The notes under the pieces were generated by a model that saw only the letters and a program-made list of their open reading frames with translations, did no database searches and was not told the origin of the DNA. 64,000 nt of DNA from Persicaria tinctoria (Eukaryota > Streptophyta > Magnoliopsida > Caryophyllales > Polygonaceae). The DNA lies in contig JBANSL010000006.1 in the NCBI GenBank assembly GCA_037127255.1, positions 86,848,107-86,912,106 on the forward strand, read 5' to 3'. Positions 21,308 to 34,351 of this stretch are shown here, piece by piece. The stretch's first letter is position 1. Every line of letters begins with the position of its first letter. The position numbers and the translations under genes are program-made.

Positions 21308-24300
21308 ATGGTCGACACCCAGATTATTAGAGGACGCAGGAGACCACGTGGCTGAGGTCGTGGCCGCATTCCCGAGACAGAGACTGAGACTGAGACCGAT
21401 GTTGAGGTCGAGATCCCCGGACAGCACGAGGGAGAGGCTGATAGGCAGCAGCAGGGATCAGTGATAGAGAGGGCATTACTCGCGTTGCTAGAGCGAGAGA
21501 GATCGGCTGGCGTCACCGACTGGGTGAAGAGACTATCACAGAGTAGCCCGCCTATCTTCGAGGCCGGACCCGGAGAGGATATCGAGCAGTTCTTCAGAGG
21601 ACTCGAGGGAGTTTTCAGCTTGATTGGAGTACCCGATGAGGAGAGACAGAGGCTTGCGGCTGGGCAGCTTAAAGGAGATGCTTATAATAGATGGCTTGTC
21701 TACTGTGATGATCGTACTACATGGACCTACGAGGAGTTCAGGAAGTTGATGCTGAGAGAGTATTGTCCATCTGGGACACAAGCAGCACGAGAGGTTGCGT
21801 TCTTCAGCACCCGCTATGACCCACGGCTATCTATTTCCGAGATTGTCTGCCAGTTCAAGAAGGAGCTCGTCTATTGTGGAAAGGTCTGTAACACCGACGA
21901 GATGCGCATCCGCATGCTTTCTATGAGGCTTCCGCCAGACGTTCTTCTGATCTCTACCAGCATGGAGGGAATGACATATGACAGATTTCTAGAGATGATC
22001 CTCCGCTATGACCAGCAGCTACGTCTGACAGCTGCCACGTCTTTAGCTTTCCGCACTCCATCTGGTGGAAAGAGGCCACGACCCACGGAGCACAGATTTG
22101 ATAGGGGCCCAGGGAAGGGGCTAGCGAGAGGAGGATCGACTAGCGGGACCACTTGGGCCATTCCAGCTGTACCTGTATCATCACACTGCGAGGCTAGAGT
22201 GAGAGTTGTTATCTGCCACAGCTGTCGCGAGGAAGGCCACTACCAGACAGACTGCCCTAGGAAGTTCATTTCCTGCTACACGTGTGGAGGGGTAGGACAT
22301 CGTGCTATCATGTGCCCGCAGGGCGAGAGATCTTCAGTCACTCCTGCAGCTTCAGCTTTACGCCTTCCAAAGGCACCGAGACCCGCTCAGATTTCTTATG
22401 CACAGGGTCAGGGGAGGGGGACTCCCTCGGGAGCTGGCCGAGGAGATAGTAGCTACGTAGGTGGCCGAGGAGACAACAGCTTTAGAGGAGGACGAGGCCG
22501 AGGTGGAGGTCGAGGTGGAGGTAGAAGAGGAGGTCGAGGCGGCCGAGGATCTTACCAGCATCAGCAGACACAGTCATCGGCAGGGTCGGCAGGACCAGGC
22601 CAGGGCAGAGGTTCTGCACAGCTGGCAGCGATAGCTGTAGACACTGATTTCTTACCACCCCCACCGCCCCGCGCGTTCCCGATGCGGAACGACGATTCGA
22701 CAGCTCCGACTTCCATAGGTACGATATCGTTATGTGGCTCTACTCTTCGCATTCTATTCGATACCGGGGCAACCCACTGCTTTATAGCAGATTCATGCGT
22801 AGCTAGATTTAAACTTATATGTTTGATATGTCCCGCGTTAGTAGTACGTATGGCGGATGGGGCTAGGGTTAGGACGGGGCGTGAGATCCTAGGATGCCCC
22901 ATTCGGATAGGAGAGCGAGAGTGGCCCACTGACTTGATAGTCATGCCACTGAGGACAGACGAGATGATCCTGGGGATGGACTTTATGAACTTCTACGGGG
23001 CGATCCTCAACCTGACGACCCGTACAGTTTCCATCCTCGCGGAGGATGGGACTGAGCACGAGGTGTGGGGGGACGACCCCAAACGGAACGGAGCCCAGAT
23101 CAGCGCCGTTCGAGCGGCGAGACTTCTAGACCAGGGATGCACGAGCTATTGGTGTTACACTTTAGAGGTGGATCGCGAGCGACCCAGCCTGACAGATGTC
23201 CCCGTTGATAGTGAGTTTGCTGACGTTTTCCCAGACGAGCTACCAGGACTTCCACCACAGCGAGATGTTGATTTCTCTATACAGTTGGAGCCGGGCACCA
23301 AGCCGATTTCGAGGGTCCCGTACAGGATGGCGCCGACAGAGATGGCCGTGCTGAAGGCACAGTTGGAGGAGCTAGCCGGGAAGGGCTACATTAGGCCGAG
23401 TGCTTCGCCGTGGCGAGCACCAGTGTTGTTCGTGAAGAAGAAGGATGGGTCATTGAGGCTATGCATAGATTACAGAGAGTTGAACCGGGCTACGGTGAAG
23501 AACCGTTACCCGTTGCCGAAAATAGACGATTTGATGGATCAGCTGCAGGGAGTTGTCGTCTTCTCGAAGATAGATTTGCGTTCGGGTTATCACCAGCTGA
23601 GGGTGAAGTCAGAGGACATCCCGAAGACGGCCTTCAGGACTAGATACGAACACTACGAGTTTGTGGTTATGCCGTTCGGGCTAACCAACGCGCCAGCCGC
23701 CTTCATGGAGTTGATGAACAGGGTGTTCATCGATTTTCTTGACAGATTTGTGGTGGTATTTATCGATGACATCTTGATCTACTCGAGGAGCAGAGAGGAG
23801 CATGCTGAGCACCTGAGGATTGTGCTGAGAATTCTGCAGAAGCATAAACTGTTCGGGAAGTTTAGCAAGTGTGAGTTCTAGCTCTCCGAGGTGATGTTTC
23901 TTGGTCATGTTATATCCGCAGTAGGGATATCAGTAGATGCATCGAAGGTTGATGCTATCTTTGCTTGGGAGATCCCCAAGAACGTCAGAGACATCAGGTC
24001 TTTTCTAGGTTTGGCTAGCTATTACCGACGGTTCGTCGAGGGCTTCTCCAGCATAGCTAGGCCGGTGACGCAACTGACGAAGAAGGGAGTACCCTTCGAG
24101 TGGAGCCCGGCGTGCCAGTCCAGTTTTGATCTGCTGAAGCAGAAGTTGACATCCGCGCCAGTGTTAGCACTACCAGAGGGGACGGAGGACTTCGTAGTCT
24201 ACACGGATGCTTCGAGTTCAGGTTTAGGTTGTGTGCTACAGCAGCGGGATCTGATCAGTTCTGGGATAGAGGTCTGGTCACAGCGAGAGAGTGGACAACT

Positions 24301-25804
24301 GAGTTTCCTAGAGGTTCAGTCAGAGTTGATGGATGAGATCCTACAAGCGCAGACAGAGTGTCCGCGGATTGCCGATATCCGACAGCGCATGGCCTAGGGC
24401 CAATGTAGGTCTTTTCCCGTCCGAGATGATGGGATGCTGATGTTGCAGGGACGAGTTGTTGTGCCTGATGTGCACAACCTGAAGCAGAAGATCATGATAG
24501 AGGCACATTCCACTCCTTATTCGGTCCATCCGGGATCGAATAAGATGTACCAGGACTTGAGGAGGACGTTCTGGTGGCGCAGGATGAAGACTGATGTCGC
24601 TTTATTTGTAGCGCGATGTCAGGTCTGCCAGCAGGTGCGGATAGAGCACCAGAAGCCCGGAGGGATGACACGATCACTTCCTGACCCTGTGTGGAAGTGG
24701 ACGGATATCGCGATGGACTTCGTGACAGGATTGAGGAGAGATGTACGAGGCTTTGATGCGATTTGGGTGGTGGTCGACAGGTTGACCAAGACCGCCCATT
24801 TCATTCCGATTCAGGAGACATGGCCTGTGTCTGATTTAGTCCGAGCTTTTATACAGCATATAGTGAGGTTGCATGGGGTTCCCGAGAGGATAGTATCTGA
24901 TAGAGATGGCCGCTTCACTTCGAGATTCTGGAGGCAGGTGCACGAGGCTCTGGGGAGCAAGTTGCATTTCAGCACGGCCTATCACCCGCAGACGGACGGG
25001 CAGAGCGAGAGGACGATTCAGACGCTGGAGGATATGCTGAGGGCTTGTGTTTTGGAGTGGGGGAACCTTTGGGTTCGGCATCTTCCCCTAGTAGAGTTCT
25101 CGTACAACAACAGCTATCATTCATCGATCAGGATGGCTCCTTTTGAGGCGTTGTACGGGAGGCGATGCAAGTCGCCTATCTGCTGGGATGAGCCTGCAGA
25201 CCGAGTGGGGACACTACCACAGTACGTGCAGGAGGCGACAGATCAGGTCAGACGGATCCGAGAGCATCTGAGGGTTGCGCACGACCGACAGAAGAAGTAT
25301 GCTGATAGGCGCAGGATTGAGTTGGCCTTTGAGGTTCGAGATCATGTCTGGTTGCGAGTGTCACCGAAGAGAGGGATCCGACGATTCGGGATGAAGGGCA
25401 AATTGAGCCCTAGATATGTGGGCCCCTTTGAGATCCTCGAGCGAGTAGGAGAGGTTGCTTACAGAGCTGCTTTACCGCCCCGTTTGGCTGGTATACACGA
25501 TGTCTTCCACGTGTCACAGCTGAGGAAGTACGAGCCAGATCCGAGTCATAGATTGGACTACTCCGGATTAGAGATAGCACCTGACCATACCTTCGTGGAG
25601 CATCCGATTGCTGTTCTTGACCGACGGGTCAAGAAGCTGAGGCGCAGAGAGGTATCGTTGGTACTTATACAGTGGGCTAGGAGAAGCCCCGAGGAGGCCA
25701 CTTGGGAGACAGATGAGAGTATACGGGCGAGCTATGGAGATGTATTAGATGAGTTGCTAGCGTCGTATGCACAGCCACGTGCAGATATAGCTTTGACTGC
25801 GTGA
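21308..25804 (+). pseudogene. gag-pol: Tekay-type gag-pol polyprotein, broken (copy 1)
   Basis: One reading frame from ATG 21308 (MVDTQIIRGRRRPR). Stops are TGA at 21353 (probable CGA>TGA), TAG at 23879 (TGG>TAG, W after CEF; absent in copy 2) and TAG at 24395. Domains in order: Gag capsid-type region; two CCHC knuckles ([28 protein letters not shown]; about 22211-22320); an RGG-rich stretch (22470-22550); protease DTGATHCFI (about 22760); reverse transcriptase ([11 protein letters not shown]..., [11 protein letters not shown] at about 23755); the RNase H start [15 protein letters not shown], then a jump that omits most of RNase H; integrase HHCC (about 24500-24640) and D,D,E core (VVDRLTKTAHF, SDRDGRF, HPQTDGQSER); GPF-type C-terminus; chromodomain (AVLDRRVKKLRRR...EEATWE). 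It cannot produce a working polyprotein. Confidence 0.95.
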
Positions 25805-26460
25805 GTGGCCGGTGAGTACCTGGGAGGGGGACCCTTAGCCGTACTATGTGTGATTGGGTGTTTACCTCTGTGATTGAGTGCGCATTTTCTGTGATTGATA
25901 TGCGTGGTGGGGCCCATGAGCGGTCCTACATGATGTGATTATCATTGATGTGTGATACTTTATGATATATGACTGATATGATATCGTTATGATTATGTGA
26001 TTGTTGTGAGTATGGTCGATAAATGATGGTATGTCGGAATATTGAACCTAGGAAAAGGAATAAGGCTTAGCCTTAGAGGTGGATGTTAATCCACCCTCTG
26101 TTTTGATTGAGTCGTAGTGAGATCATGTGTTTGATCCTTAGAGGTGGATAACCACCTCCCGAGAAGGAGATGAGTCGAGACTAGAAGTGTCTAGGTCTAA
26201 TGTCGAGTCGGGACGCCAAACACCTTGATTTTGAGATTTAGTTCGGAAATGAGCAATTTAAGGTTCCAATGTCCGGGTAAACCTATTATACTTCGCGAAG
26301 TGGATACGAGCTTTCCACGGGGGCACTCGTGGAATTTTCGCTAAGACCGAGCGGTAGTGTGATTATCCTCTCGACTTGTGATACTTTCAAGGTTGAGGCG
26401 AGATGTGATGGGGGCGCCCATCACATGCTTGATGAAACCTTCGAGATTATTACGGCCGTG
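25805..26460 (+). other. Tekay 3' untranslated region (copy 1, truncated)
   Basis: Non-coding. Contains two short hairpins built on GGTGGA...TCCACC (26083-26100) and GAGGTGGATAACCACCTC (about 26141-26158), each preceded by TTAGAGGTGGA as in the true polypurine tract of copy 2, and a perfect palindrome CTTCGCGAAG at about 26291. The family sequence stops at 26460. Confidence 0.8.
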
Positions 26461-26561
26461 AGATTAAAACGACCAATTAACCTTCCATGCTTGATGAAAC
26501 TTCCAGGAGTTGAATCAAAATCTCCAGAAAAGGTGGCATGAGATAATCTCGAAGGTGGCTT
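26461..26561. other. rearrangement junction with templated filler DNA
   Basis: About 100 bp matching neither flank collinearly. 26486-26500 repeats 26424-26438 (CATGCTTGATGAAAC). 26542-26555 is the near-exact inverted copy of about 26437-26450 (ATAATCTCGAAGGT). 26529-26543 resembles the normal downstream Tekay sequence at 50923-50937 (AAAGGTGGC.TGAGAT). This joins copy 1 to copy 2. Confidence 0.85.
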
Positions 26562-26699
26562 TACTTTGTTGATTGTTTTTATTTGTGGCCATAATGATTA
26601 AAGTAAACCCTTGTGTACCTAGTATGTTGTTCTTATTCAGCTTATTTGCAATGATTTTGAAAATCGTATTTGGGTGTCCTAATGTTCATTGTCTGCCCA

Positions 26700-26732
26700 A
26701 CCAGTATCCCCGGGATGCTTGGAATGTTCCAG
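26700..26732 (+). pseudogene. PRP19: captured PRP19 exon fragment (L2)
   Basis: Encodes TSIPGMLGMFQ. The GMFQ form is closer to the usual family text than the GRFQ of the three other copies, so this arm keeps the older base. The U-box-end exon is missing because the arm is cut at 26562. Confidence 0.75.
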
Positions 26733-27914
26733 ATTGTATGTTTTTTCTATTGAACCCATCTTTCCTTATCTTGTGTTTCTATTTGTTATTTTATGATTTT
26801 AAAATAGTGTTTATTTAGCTATAAAAGTCCCACCCTTAGGCAATGTGGTCTGCATTTGATAAATGTCTAGCGCAGTGGTTCTTTGGCTCTAAAACCTATA
26901 TGGTCGGCATTTGATAGAGGTACCCTTGAACCACCCTTAGGCATGAATGTTGATATGAGAAGTCGGATACTAAATAAGCTCATTAACTGGTTTCTTAGCG
27001 TAAGCATGTATAGTAGCATATATTCTGTATCAAACAAATTACTATCAGACCCATTATGGTTATCTTCTATATCAGTTGTAGTTACAAGCACAACCTTCTC
27101 TTGATTGCTAAAATTACTATCATAAAGTTATTACTTTTTGGACCATTGTTGCTAGTTTTCTTGAACTGACATGGAATATAGGGACAGTAGATAGGTGGTT
27201 TGCTTTAGAATGTAGAACGTACAACCAGAGCTATTTGGAAACCGGGCAACAAAAAATCCTTACATGTTCTCAATAGTTCTGTGCAAAATTAACATTGTTT
27301 TTCTTCTTATTTTTAATTAGGTTTTTACAACTATATAGATCGAATTGAAACTGAGATCGATATTGATACTACACACACGTTGTATGTGAATATATCTTCT
27401 AATATATATGTACTGATTTGTTGCTTTTTTAGGTCCTTTATGTTGCCCATTGAGATAGAAAAGCATGTATATGTTTTTGTAAGTGCGTATGTTAGCTACT
27501 ATAAAGCATGTGTTTGTTTAAATAATACACGTACTTTTGGATCCCTTTTTATTTCAGAGACATAATGGATCATTGACTAGGACTATTCATGTGGTTTTTG
27601 ATATAGGGTGTTGATGGTGATGTATCAGATGGGCTCCTATCTATTTTTAATTTTTTACATGTAGTTTGAAATTTTCTCATGCTCTGGATGGTGTTTAATA
27701 CTCACGTTTCAACTGAATTCTGAAGAATTGGTTTTCACTTTTCATTAGCTATAGGAACTTTGATTTTGAGGTAAGGGGTGGTAGATTGTCTGGTGTTAGA
27801 TCAAGAATTAGACGGTTTTGACAGCACACAACACAGGGGTTTAAGTTGACAGTATTGTTTACGATTAGAATTTTACGGAGTTATGCCAACACATGTTTCC
27901 TATATGTTCTCCAG

Positions 27915-28455
27915 AAATTCAGTCCTTGGGAACTTGTCAGGCATGATGTGGTATTTCCAGTTCAATTCTTTGGTCATGTTCAGGTCAATCCTGATGGATT
28001 GTAAGTCACTGATTTTTCTGCCCTTGATCTCATCTATTTGACTCATTGTGTAATGTCCATCTGTTATTATATCACCATACGTGTCAAGGATGGAATCTCT
28101 GATTGTCTAGGATTTGTAATCCTTCTTCACATGGATGTATTGATATTCAAGTGTTATTGATGTCTTGAAATTATGTTTCAGACAGAGATGGGTTGGTGGA
28201 GAGGTCATACATGCTCAGCAGGTATCACACATGGTCTTATTATTTGAATTTGATTTTGTAAAATATTCCACCCACATAAATTATTTTCACGGTGAAAATT
28301 GCACATAATTTTGTTTATGCTGATTTTGCAGATTTGCGATGTTCTCTATCCAGGAGATGCTATAGAAGATGGAAAGCTTTTACGTTTGAAGCACAGAAGA
28401 TGGAAAGCTTTTACGTTTGAAGCAACAATTTTTCCTATGTAGTGCTTCACTTCAG
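27915..28455 (+). pseudogene. PHS: captured alpha-glucan phosphorylase fragment (L2)
   Basis: Exon blocks at 27915-28000 (WELVRHDVVFP...), 28182-28221 (RWVGGEV) and 28332-28455 (DVLYPGD...), with splice borders and the shared 31-bp duplication in the last block. Inverted relative to the copies at 9593, 13276 and 37765. Confidence 0.8.
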
Positions 28456-29764
28456 GTAATGTACCATTTGCATAATTGATTTGATTCATTTCAATGGTGT
28501 ATTTCTTATGTTTAAGATTTCACATAGTAACCTGAACAACAAACAATTGAATTAACTTCGGTTGGTTCAATTATGCACATATTCCATGACAGAGGAGGAC
28601 CAAATTTGCAAGTGGCCAAAGAATCAGCTTCTTGTTTCGTCTTTAGTCTTTACCAATTTCAGGTTTTGTTTTCTTGAGTAGTTCTTTGCAATGTTTGCTG
28701 CAAAATTTGAAGAAAATTAACTTTGTGTGTTTTGCAGGTGCGACAAGGTTAAAACAAGCAAGTCTTCTAATTTAATTCGAAGATTTTAACATGGTATTTT
28801 TGCCGGTGTGGCCGGATGAACTAGGTTAAAGCAACTAGAGGCAACTCAATGAACCAAATAAAATCATGCCAAGTTAATCTTCTAATTTAATTTCATTACT
28901 TTGTATTCTATCTCATTACTTGGTTATTTTTGGTGATGAGAGCACTCTCCAAGTCCGGTTGGAGAGTGCTTGATTGGTAAAAGTGTATCTTTTAAGTACT
29001 ATCATTTGTAAAATATTTATAAATGACGATTTCATATTTATCTTATGTATAGGTTCATTAAAGTACGACGTCATTTGCAAAATCTTATTATATGAACAGA
29101 GGGTGATGTGTATCGAATGAAAAAACATTGGATTATAGATTAAGAGTGTTGTGCTTCAATAGCTATGAAATCAAATGATTATATAAAAACAGATGTTAGT
29201 ATCATTATAGACATCGTCTAAATAATCTAAACCAATGTGTAACATATTTTTTTACATCACAATTTTAATATAAATTGATATATATTGCTAACAACAACTT
29301 CTTTATAAAAATCTAAAATGATGTCTATATCGTATTAATACACCAGTTATGTACATATTTCATACGATAGATTATTTTAAAACAATAAAAAATCACAAAT
29401 TATACACACGAAATTAATATACACAAAATCAATATAATAAAAATGATGTCTATTTTGATTTAATACATTGATTATTTTAAAAATAGTGATGTAAATGTAA
29501 AATTTAGGCTTGGTGTGGATATTTTCAAAAGCTTATAAATGAAGAATAACAACGCTTCAACAACAAATGAACATGTGAAAAATAAATTTGAGGAGCTGAT
29601 TTATATCTATATTCAAAATAAAATAGATGTTTTAACCAAGAAAAGACATCGGCTTAAAAACGATGTGGAAAAGTTGATCTTTTACTACACGCACAAAGAG
29701 GTCGGATTTTTTTTTGAAAGACATCTGTTGTGAACAGATGTCTAATTGCGTTTTTCTAGTAGTG

Positions 29765-31232
29765 TGTTGTCGATTTTGCATGAGCTTTGTTTGAGGACGG
29801 AAGCTTATCTCTTGTGTCGGTGGTGTAGTCTTGAGTAAAGTGATCCAGGGTGGCCTGAACCCTTTCTCCATTGTTCCTTGGTAACGGACAAGAAAGGCTT
29901 TGGTTGCATCTTGAATTTTGTTGGCCCTTGCACGAGTGATAGGACCATCGAATGGAACCATCATGTTGTTCTTAATCTCAGCAGGAGTCATCGACAATTG
30001 CATTGCATCATTCTCTTCCACTTGATTTAGATTTGTCCTAAAATCGTCTTCAGAGTGATCGTCAGGCACGAACAAGGATAAGTCAGCGACGTTGAAGATA
30101 GAATGCACATTGTACTTATCGATAGGAAGATCCAGCTTGTATGCATTAGAACCAATCTTCTGAACCACTAGAAATGGTCCATCTCCCCTGGGGTCCAGCT
30201 TAGATTTCCGTTGTTGCGGAAACCTTTCCTTCCTGAGATGCAGCCATACCAGATCACCAACGTTGAACTGCACCTCCTTGCGATGCTTGTCCTTCGCTGC
30301 CGTGTATTGCACAGTTTTCCTCTCCAGTTGCGCCTTGGTACGCTCATGCAAGCGCTTGATGAAGTCCACCTGCTTAGTTGCATCCATGCTCTCCTTTTCT
30401 TTTAAGTGGACGTGACATCATATCCACTTGGGTTAGTGGGTTTCGGCCAAACACCACTTCGAAGGGTGTCTATTTTGTTTTTGAGTGCCTAGACCTGTTA
30501 TAAGCAAACACAACAAATGGTATGCATTCTTCCCACCTCCGGAGGTTAATTCGCAGCATAAGTCTAAGGAGAGCCCCAAGAGTTCTATTTATAACCTCAG
30601 CTTGGCCATCAGTTTGGGGTGACAAGAAGTAGAAAATAATAGTTTTGTACCCAACTTAGACCATAAAGTTTTCCAAAAACAGCTTAAAAATTTAGAGCCA
30701 TGATCAGAAACTATAGATAATGGAAATCCATGTAAGCGAACAAAAAACTTTTAATGAATAAATGAGCAACATGAATAGCATCATCCATTTTGTGACATGG
30801 TATGAAATAAGCCATTTTTGAAAATCTATCTACAACAACAAAAATAGAATCATGACTCTTAGAAGTTATAGGCAAGCCAACAATGAAATGCATAGAAACA
30901 TCTTCCCAGGGTGCATTTGAAATAGGTAAAGGTTAATATAGACCATTTGCATTAGCTTTGGATTTTGCTTTAGCACAAGTGACACAATTTTTGACAAATC
31001 TAAGGACATAATTATACATTTTAGGCCAAAAGTAATGTTTCTTAAGTCCAGCTAATGTTGGTTCGAATCCACCATGCCCTCTAGACTCATGGATTTCTTG
31101 ACTCAACACGATCCTTATCCCTATCAATGGCCAAGCGATTGGTCAACTGGTTTATTGCATTCGCAATCATGGACTCCAAAATGGTCGTAGTAAGGGGGTA
31201 GGGGAAGAGTTGTGGTTGTTGTCGTTAGACAT
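29765..31232 (-). pseudogene. Ty3/gypsy gag-integrase deletion derivative (copy 2)
   Basis: Counterpart of 1613-3079. Gag-like ATG at 31232, HHCC region 30933-31127, integrase core 30711-30893, C-terminal domain to 30387. One extra T in a T-run at about 30397-30405 shifts the frame upstream of MDATKQ, so the open piece is shorter than in copy 1. The fusion of gag start to integrase is identical in both copies. Confidence 0.85.
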
Positions 31233-31627
31233 GTTCCTATAATATCAGAAGAGCAACAAGCAAACGGAGCAAAGACCAGAAACCAAGTAATGCAAGCCCT
31301 TTTTATTCTAAGAGTGATTCGGTTTTAGAAATCAATTAGGCGAGAAAACATGGTAGAATATTCAATTAATCTTCTCTGGACACAAAAATTTTCAATATTG
31401 ATGATAGCAAGGTAAGATCAAGTTGCAAATGAATCAGCCACAAGTCGAATAGCAAGGATAGGAAGTATGAACAAGCGGCTAATGTGTAGAAAATACAAAG
31501 TACAATGTGATTCTCAAAATTTCAGCAATATGTAGCAAAAGACACGATGCAATCACAAGGGTAAGCAAGTGCACACACTTCGTCAACTATTATCTGACGG
31601 TTGCAACACGGTTTAGAAAAAGAGGGG

Positions 31628-34351
31628 TGTGACCCAGGCTCTTTGAATTATGCTTAAAGTAATATTCTAAAATAAAATAAGTTACCCAAAACAAAGGGGT
31701 CCAAGTACAATAACCAAAATAATGAAATAACGACAACGGAAATAATATTCAAATAGTAGCAGCGGAATGAATAAAATAAATCCCATAAATTCTAAAAGTT
31801 TGTACCTTAATTCAAAACACAATAACACTGAAAACAATGAAATTCTTTATTCTTCAGCGCCTCAAGACCGTTTACTTAAACCTGTGGGTCGACGGCTGAG
31901 GTGTAGTATGCAGACCAGGGACCCCAATCGTCCAAAGGAGAAAAATAGGACGGTTAGTCTTTTTACGACTAGCAAGTAGCAGAAAGTAAAAATGTTCAAG
32001 ACTCCGTCTACCACCCATTGACCAAAAAGGGTATTGGTGATTGTAGACTAAAATACGAATTAGGAGTAAATATTTATGTGGAACCTGACTCGTTTGATTA
32101 CAATAAAATAAAATAACAGGATGATCCAAAAAGGACCGAGTGTTTGAATGGGATGCGGATCCGGAGATCCTAGGGAATCATATTCCGAGTACGGAAAGAA
32201 TATGATATAACATCACTGAAAGTGGGTCACCTATTAGTAAGTAATGTACAACGCAATAATAGTAGTAACACAATATACACAACATTATCGTTTACTTAGG
32301 ACGAGTGGTACCGGCCTCGGCCGCATATACTGGGCGGATGACCTACTACCCTTAGGTAGATGTACCCATTCGAGAGATTTGCAAGTTCGAAGGGGCATCT
32401 CATGAGACGTTTATAGAGCAAGGTATAACCGAACCTTGACATGACTTTACCCTTTTTCCATTATTTAAGACACATCATAATAACAATAACAACAACAACA
32501 ACAACAACAACAACAATAACAATAATACAACTCGTATAAGTACCAATCCACAAATACATCCTAGGTGACCACAAAAGGCATAATGTACACTTTAGATCTA
32601 TAAAGTGCACGAAATAATATAACTGAATAGCATGGATATTCAAAACCAATAATATACCATACTTAACTAGCAGGAAGGAACAAAATGGACAAATCATGCT
32701 TTTTAGGAAGTTCGGGCATTTAATGTAATTTTCTCAAACCATAGGATCAAATTATAATTACCCGAGTTGACATGCTATGTTAGATTAAGGAATTGATAAA
32801 TAGCAACAAACTGAACTAACTTGCATATTTACCGCAAACTCATAGCATGGAACTTATAAAGGACACAAAAAACAATAATTGCGTAAAAGGCACGAAATTT
32901 GGAGAAATGCACTGATTGAACCAAACTACTTGCCTTAATCCGACGAAATGCTTATTCGTGGTTGAGAAAAATAATCTGATAAATGACCTGAGATTTTACA
33001 GAATTAAATAGGGTATTAGTAACTTTTTAGAAATTACGGAAACGGCACCGTAACTTTTAAAAAGTACAAAACTTACCCTTGCTTTTCCCAAAAGCCAACC
33101 CGATTATGTCTCACAAAATCTCAGGAGCTGTAAAGGCTGTAAACTGTTCCAAAACAGTAGGTAAGTTAGATTAAACATCGCATACTTGTTCGAAACTCGA
33201 CAATTAGCGATGAATAAAGCGGATCTTACCCAAACGGGACTCGAAAACGTCCAAGTTCCGAGCTTATGAACCCTTGGATATGGTATGAATCTGAAAGGAA
33301 TAATTTTGGTCAGATAACAGCCCTTGGATTGAAGGAAAGAGGGAAAAACGAACATAAATCACGTTTTTCTGAACTACAGAAACACTGCTCACCAGTGTAG
33401 TTCGAGGCTGTGTTGCGATTGCCTCGAAGAATGTATGACGTAACGGACAGATGGGTTCAACAGAGGGTGTTTCAAGCTTTCTGATGCAGTCGGCATCTCT
33501 GGCTTTGGACCACGGTGTAGGTGGTGGCAAAGCCCGAAAGTAGGCTTGTCGAACACTGTTCTGCAGCAACTTCCGACGCCGATTTGGACGTCTTTCCGGT
33601 GAGCTGTTGTGTCGGGGCTTGCACGGTGGTTGCCTGGGTGTGGGAGAAGACCAGTGGTGGCGGTATTCAGCCCTGGTGTCGCCGGAATCGCGGTCGAGGG
33701 TGATCGGAGATAGCTGGTGATTTGTGATCTTCGGTCGCTGTTGATGGGTTTGTAGAGAATGAATGGGAAAGGTTTATGGCGAGAGGGTTAACTGACATAG
33801 AAGAATACAGCGTTATCTTCAATTTGATCTAATCCGAATCCACTAAAGATAGAGATTTGAGGTTGAAAAATCTGGCCAAAGATTACTAGTTATCAATTAG
33901 TTAAAGATAGAATTTTGTTTAAAAACAAAAATCTGATCTTCCTTCCTTCCGTGTGCAGGTTTGCTGGGCTGGCTGGGCTCGTCTCGGAATGCTGTTGTGG
34001 ACCTGGCTGCTGTGGGCTTCTTCCATTTATGTTGGTAGTATGTACATGTGTGTGTGTATATATATATAACGTAGTATAATATAGACCTAAATACACATAT
34101 ATTGTATGTATATACTATATATATATAACTAGTCCACTAATTTACCCATAAATAATATATAAATATTATTTGCGAAACTTTAATTTATTTAAATAATTTA
34201 AATAAATTAATTCCCCAATTTCACATTATAAAATGTGAAATAATTATCTTACGAACTTGACACATTAAAATAATAGAAATAAGGAATAATTCCGACTTTT
34301 ATTTAATTAAATTCTAAAATTAAATAAACGAAAATACGAGGGTATTTCACA
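31628..34351 (-). repeat. 5' LTR of the minus-strand Ty3/gypsy derivative (copy 2)
   Basis: Counterpart of 3475-6192, 6 bp longer through the AAC microsatellite. Ends are TGTGA...TCACA. Confidence 0.6.

Larger units (their letters stand above)
18284..26460 (+). mobile_element. Tekay/Del-type chromovirus, 3'-truncated (copy 1)
   Basis: Ty3/gypsy retrotransposon with 5' LTR (18284-20801), tRNA-Met-type primer site, a single gag-pol frame with C-terminal chromodomain, and part of the 3' UTR. The 3' end of the internal region and the 3' LTR are missing: homology to the complete copy stops at 26460, where filler DNA and copy 2 begin. It carries three in-frame stops and an RNase H deletion, so it is not autonomous. 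Confidence 0.93.
26562..29375. repeat. left arm of long inverted repeat, copy 2 (L2)
   Basis: A 2.8-kb arm, the reverse complement of 36943-39658. Spacer between arms is 29376-36942. The right arm lacks about 110 bp next to the loop. Identity looks high along the whole length, with scattered single-base differences. Confidence 0.93.
26562..29764 (+). mobile_element. CACTA element, truncated copy, right terminus (copy 2 left arm)
   Basis: Counterpart of 1-1612 with 1.6 kb more on the left. It starts abruptly at the filler junction inside an intron of the PRP19 fragment and ends ...CTAGTAGTG at 29764, with TGT outside. It contains the IPGMLG exon of PRP19 (plus strand) and the three phosphorylase exon blocks. 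No transposase is seen. Confidence 0.75.
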
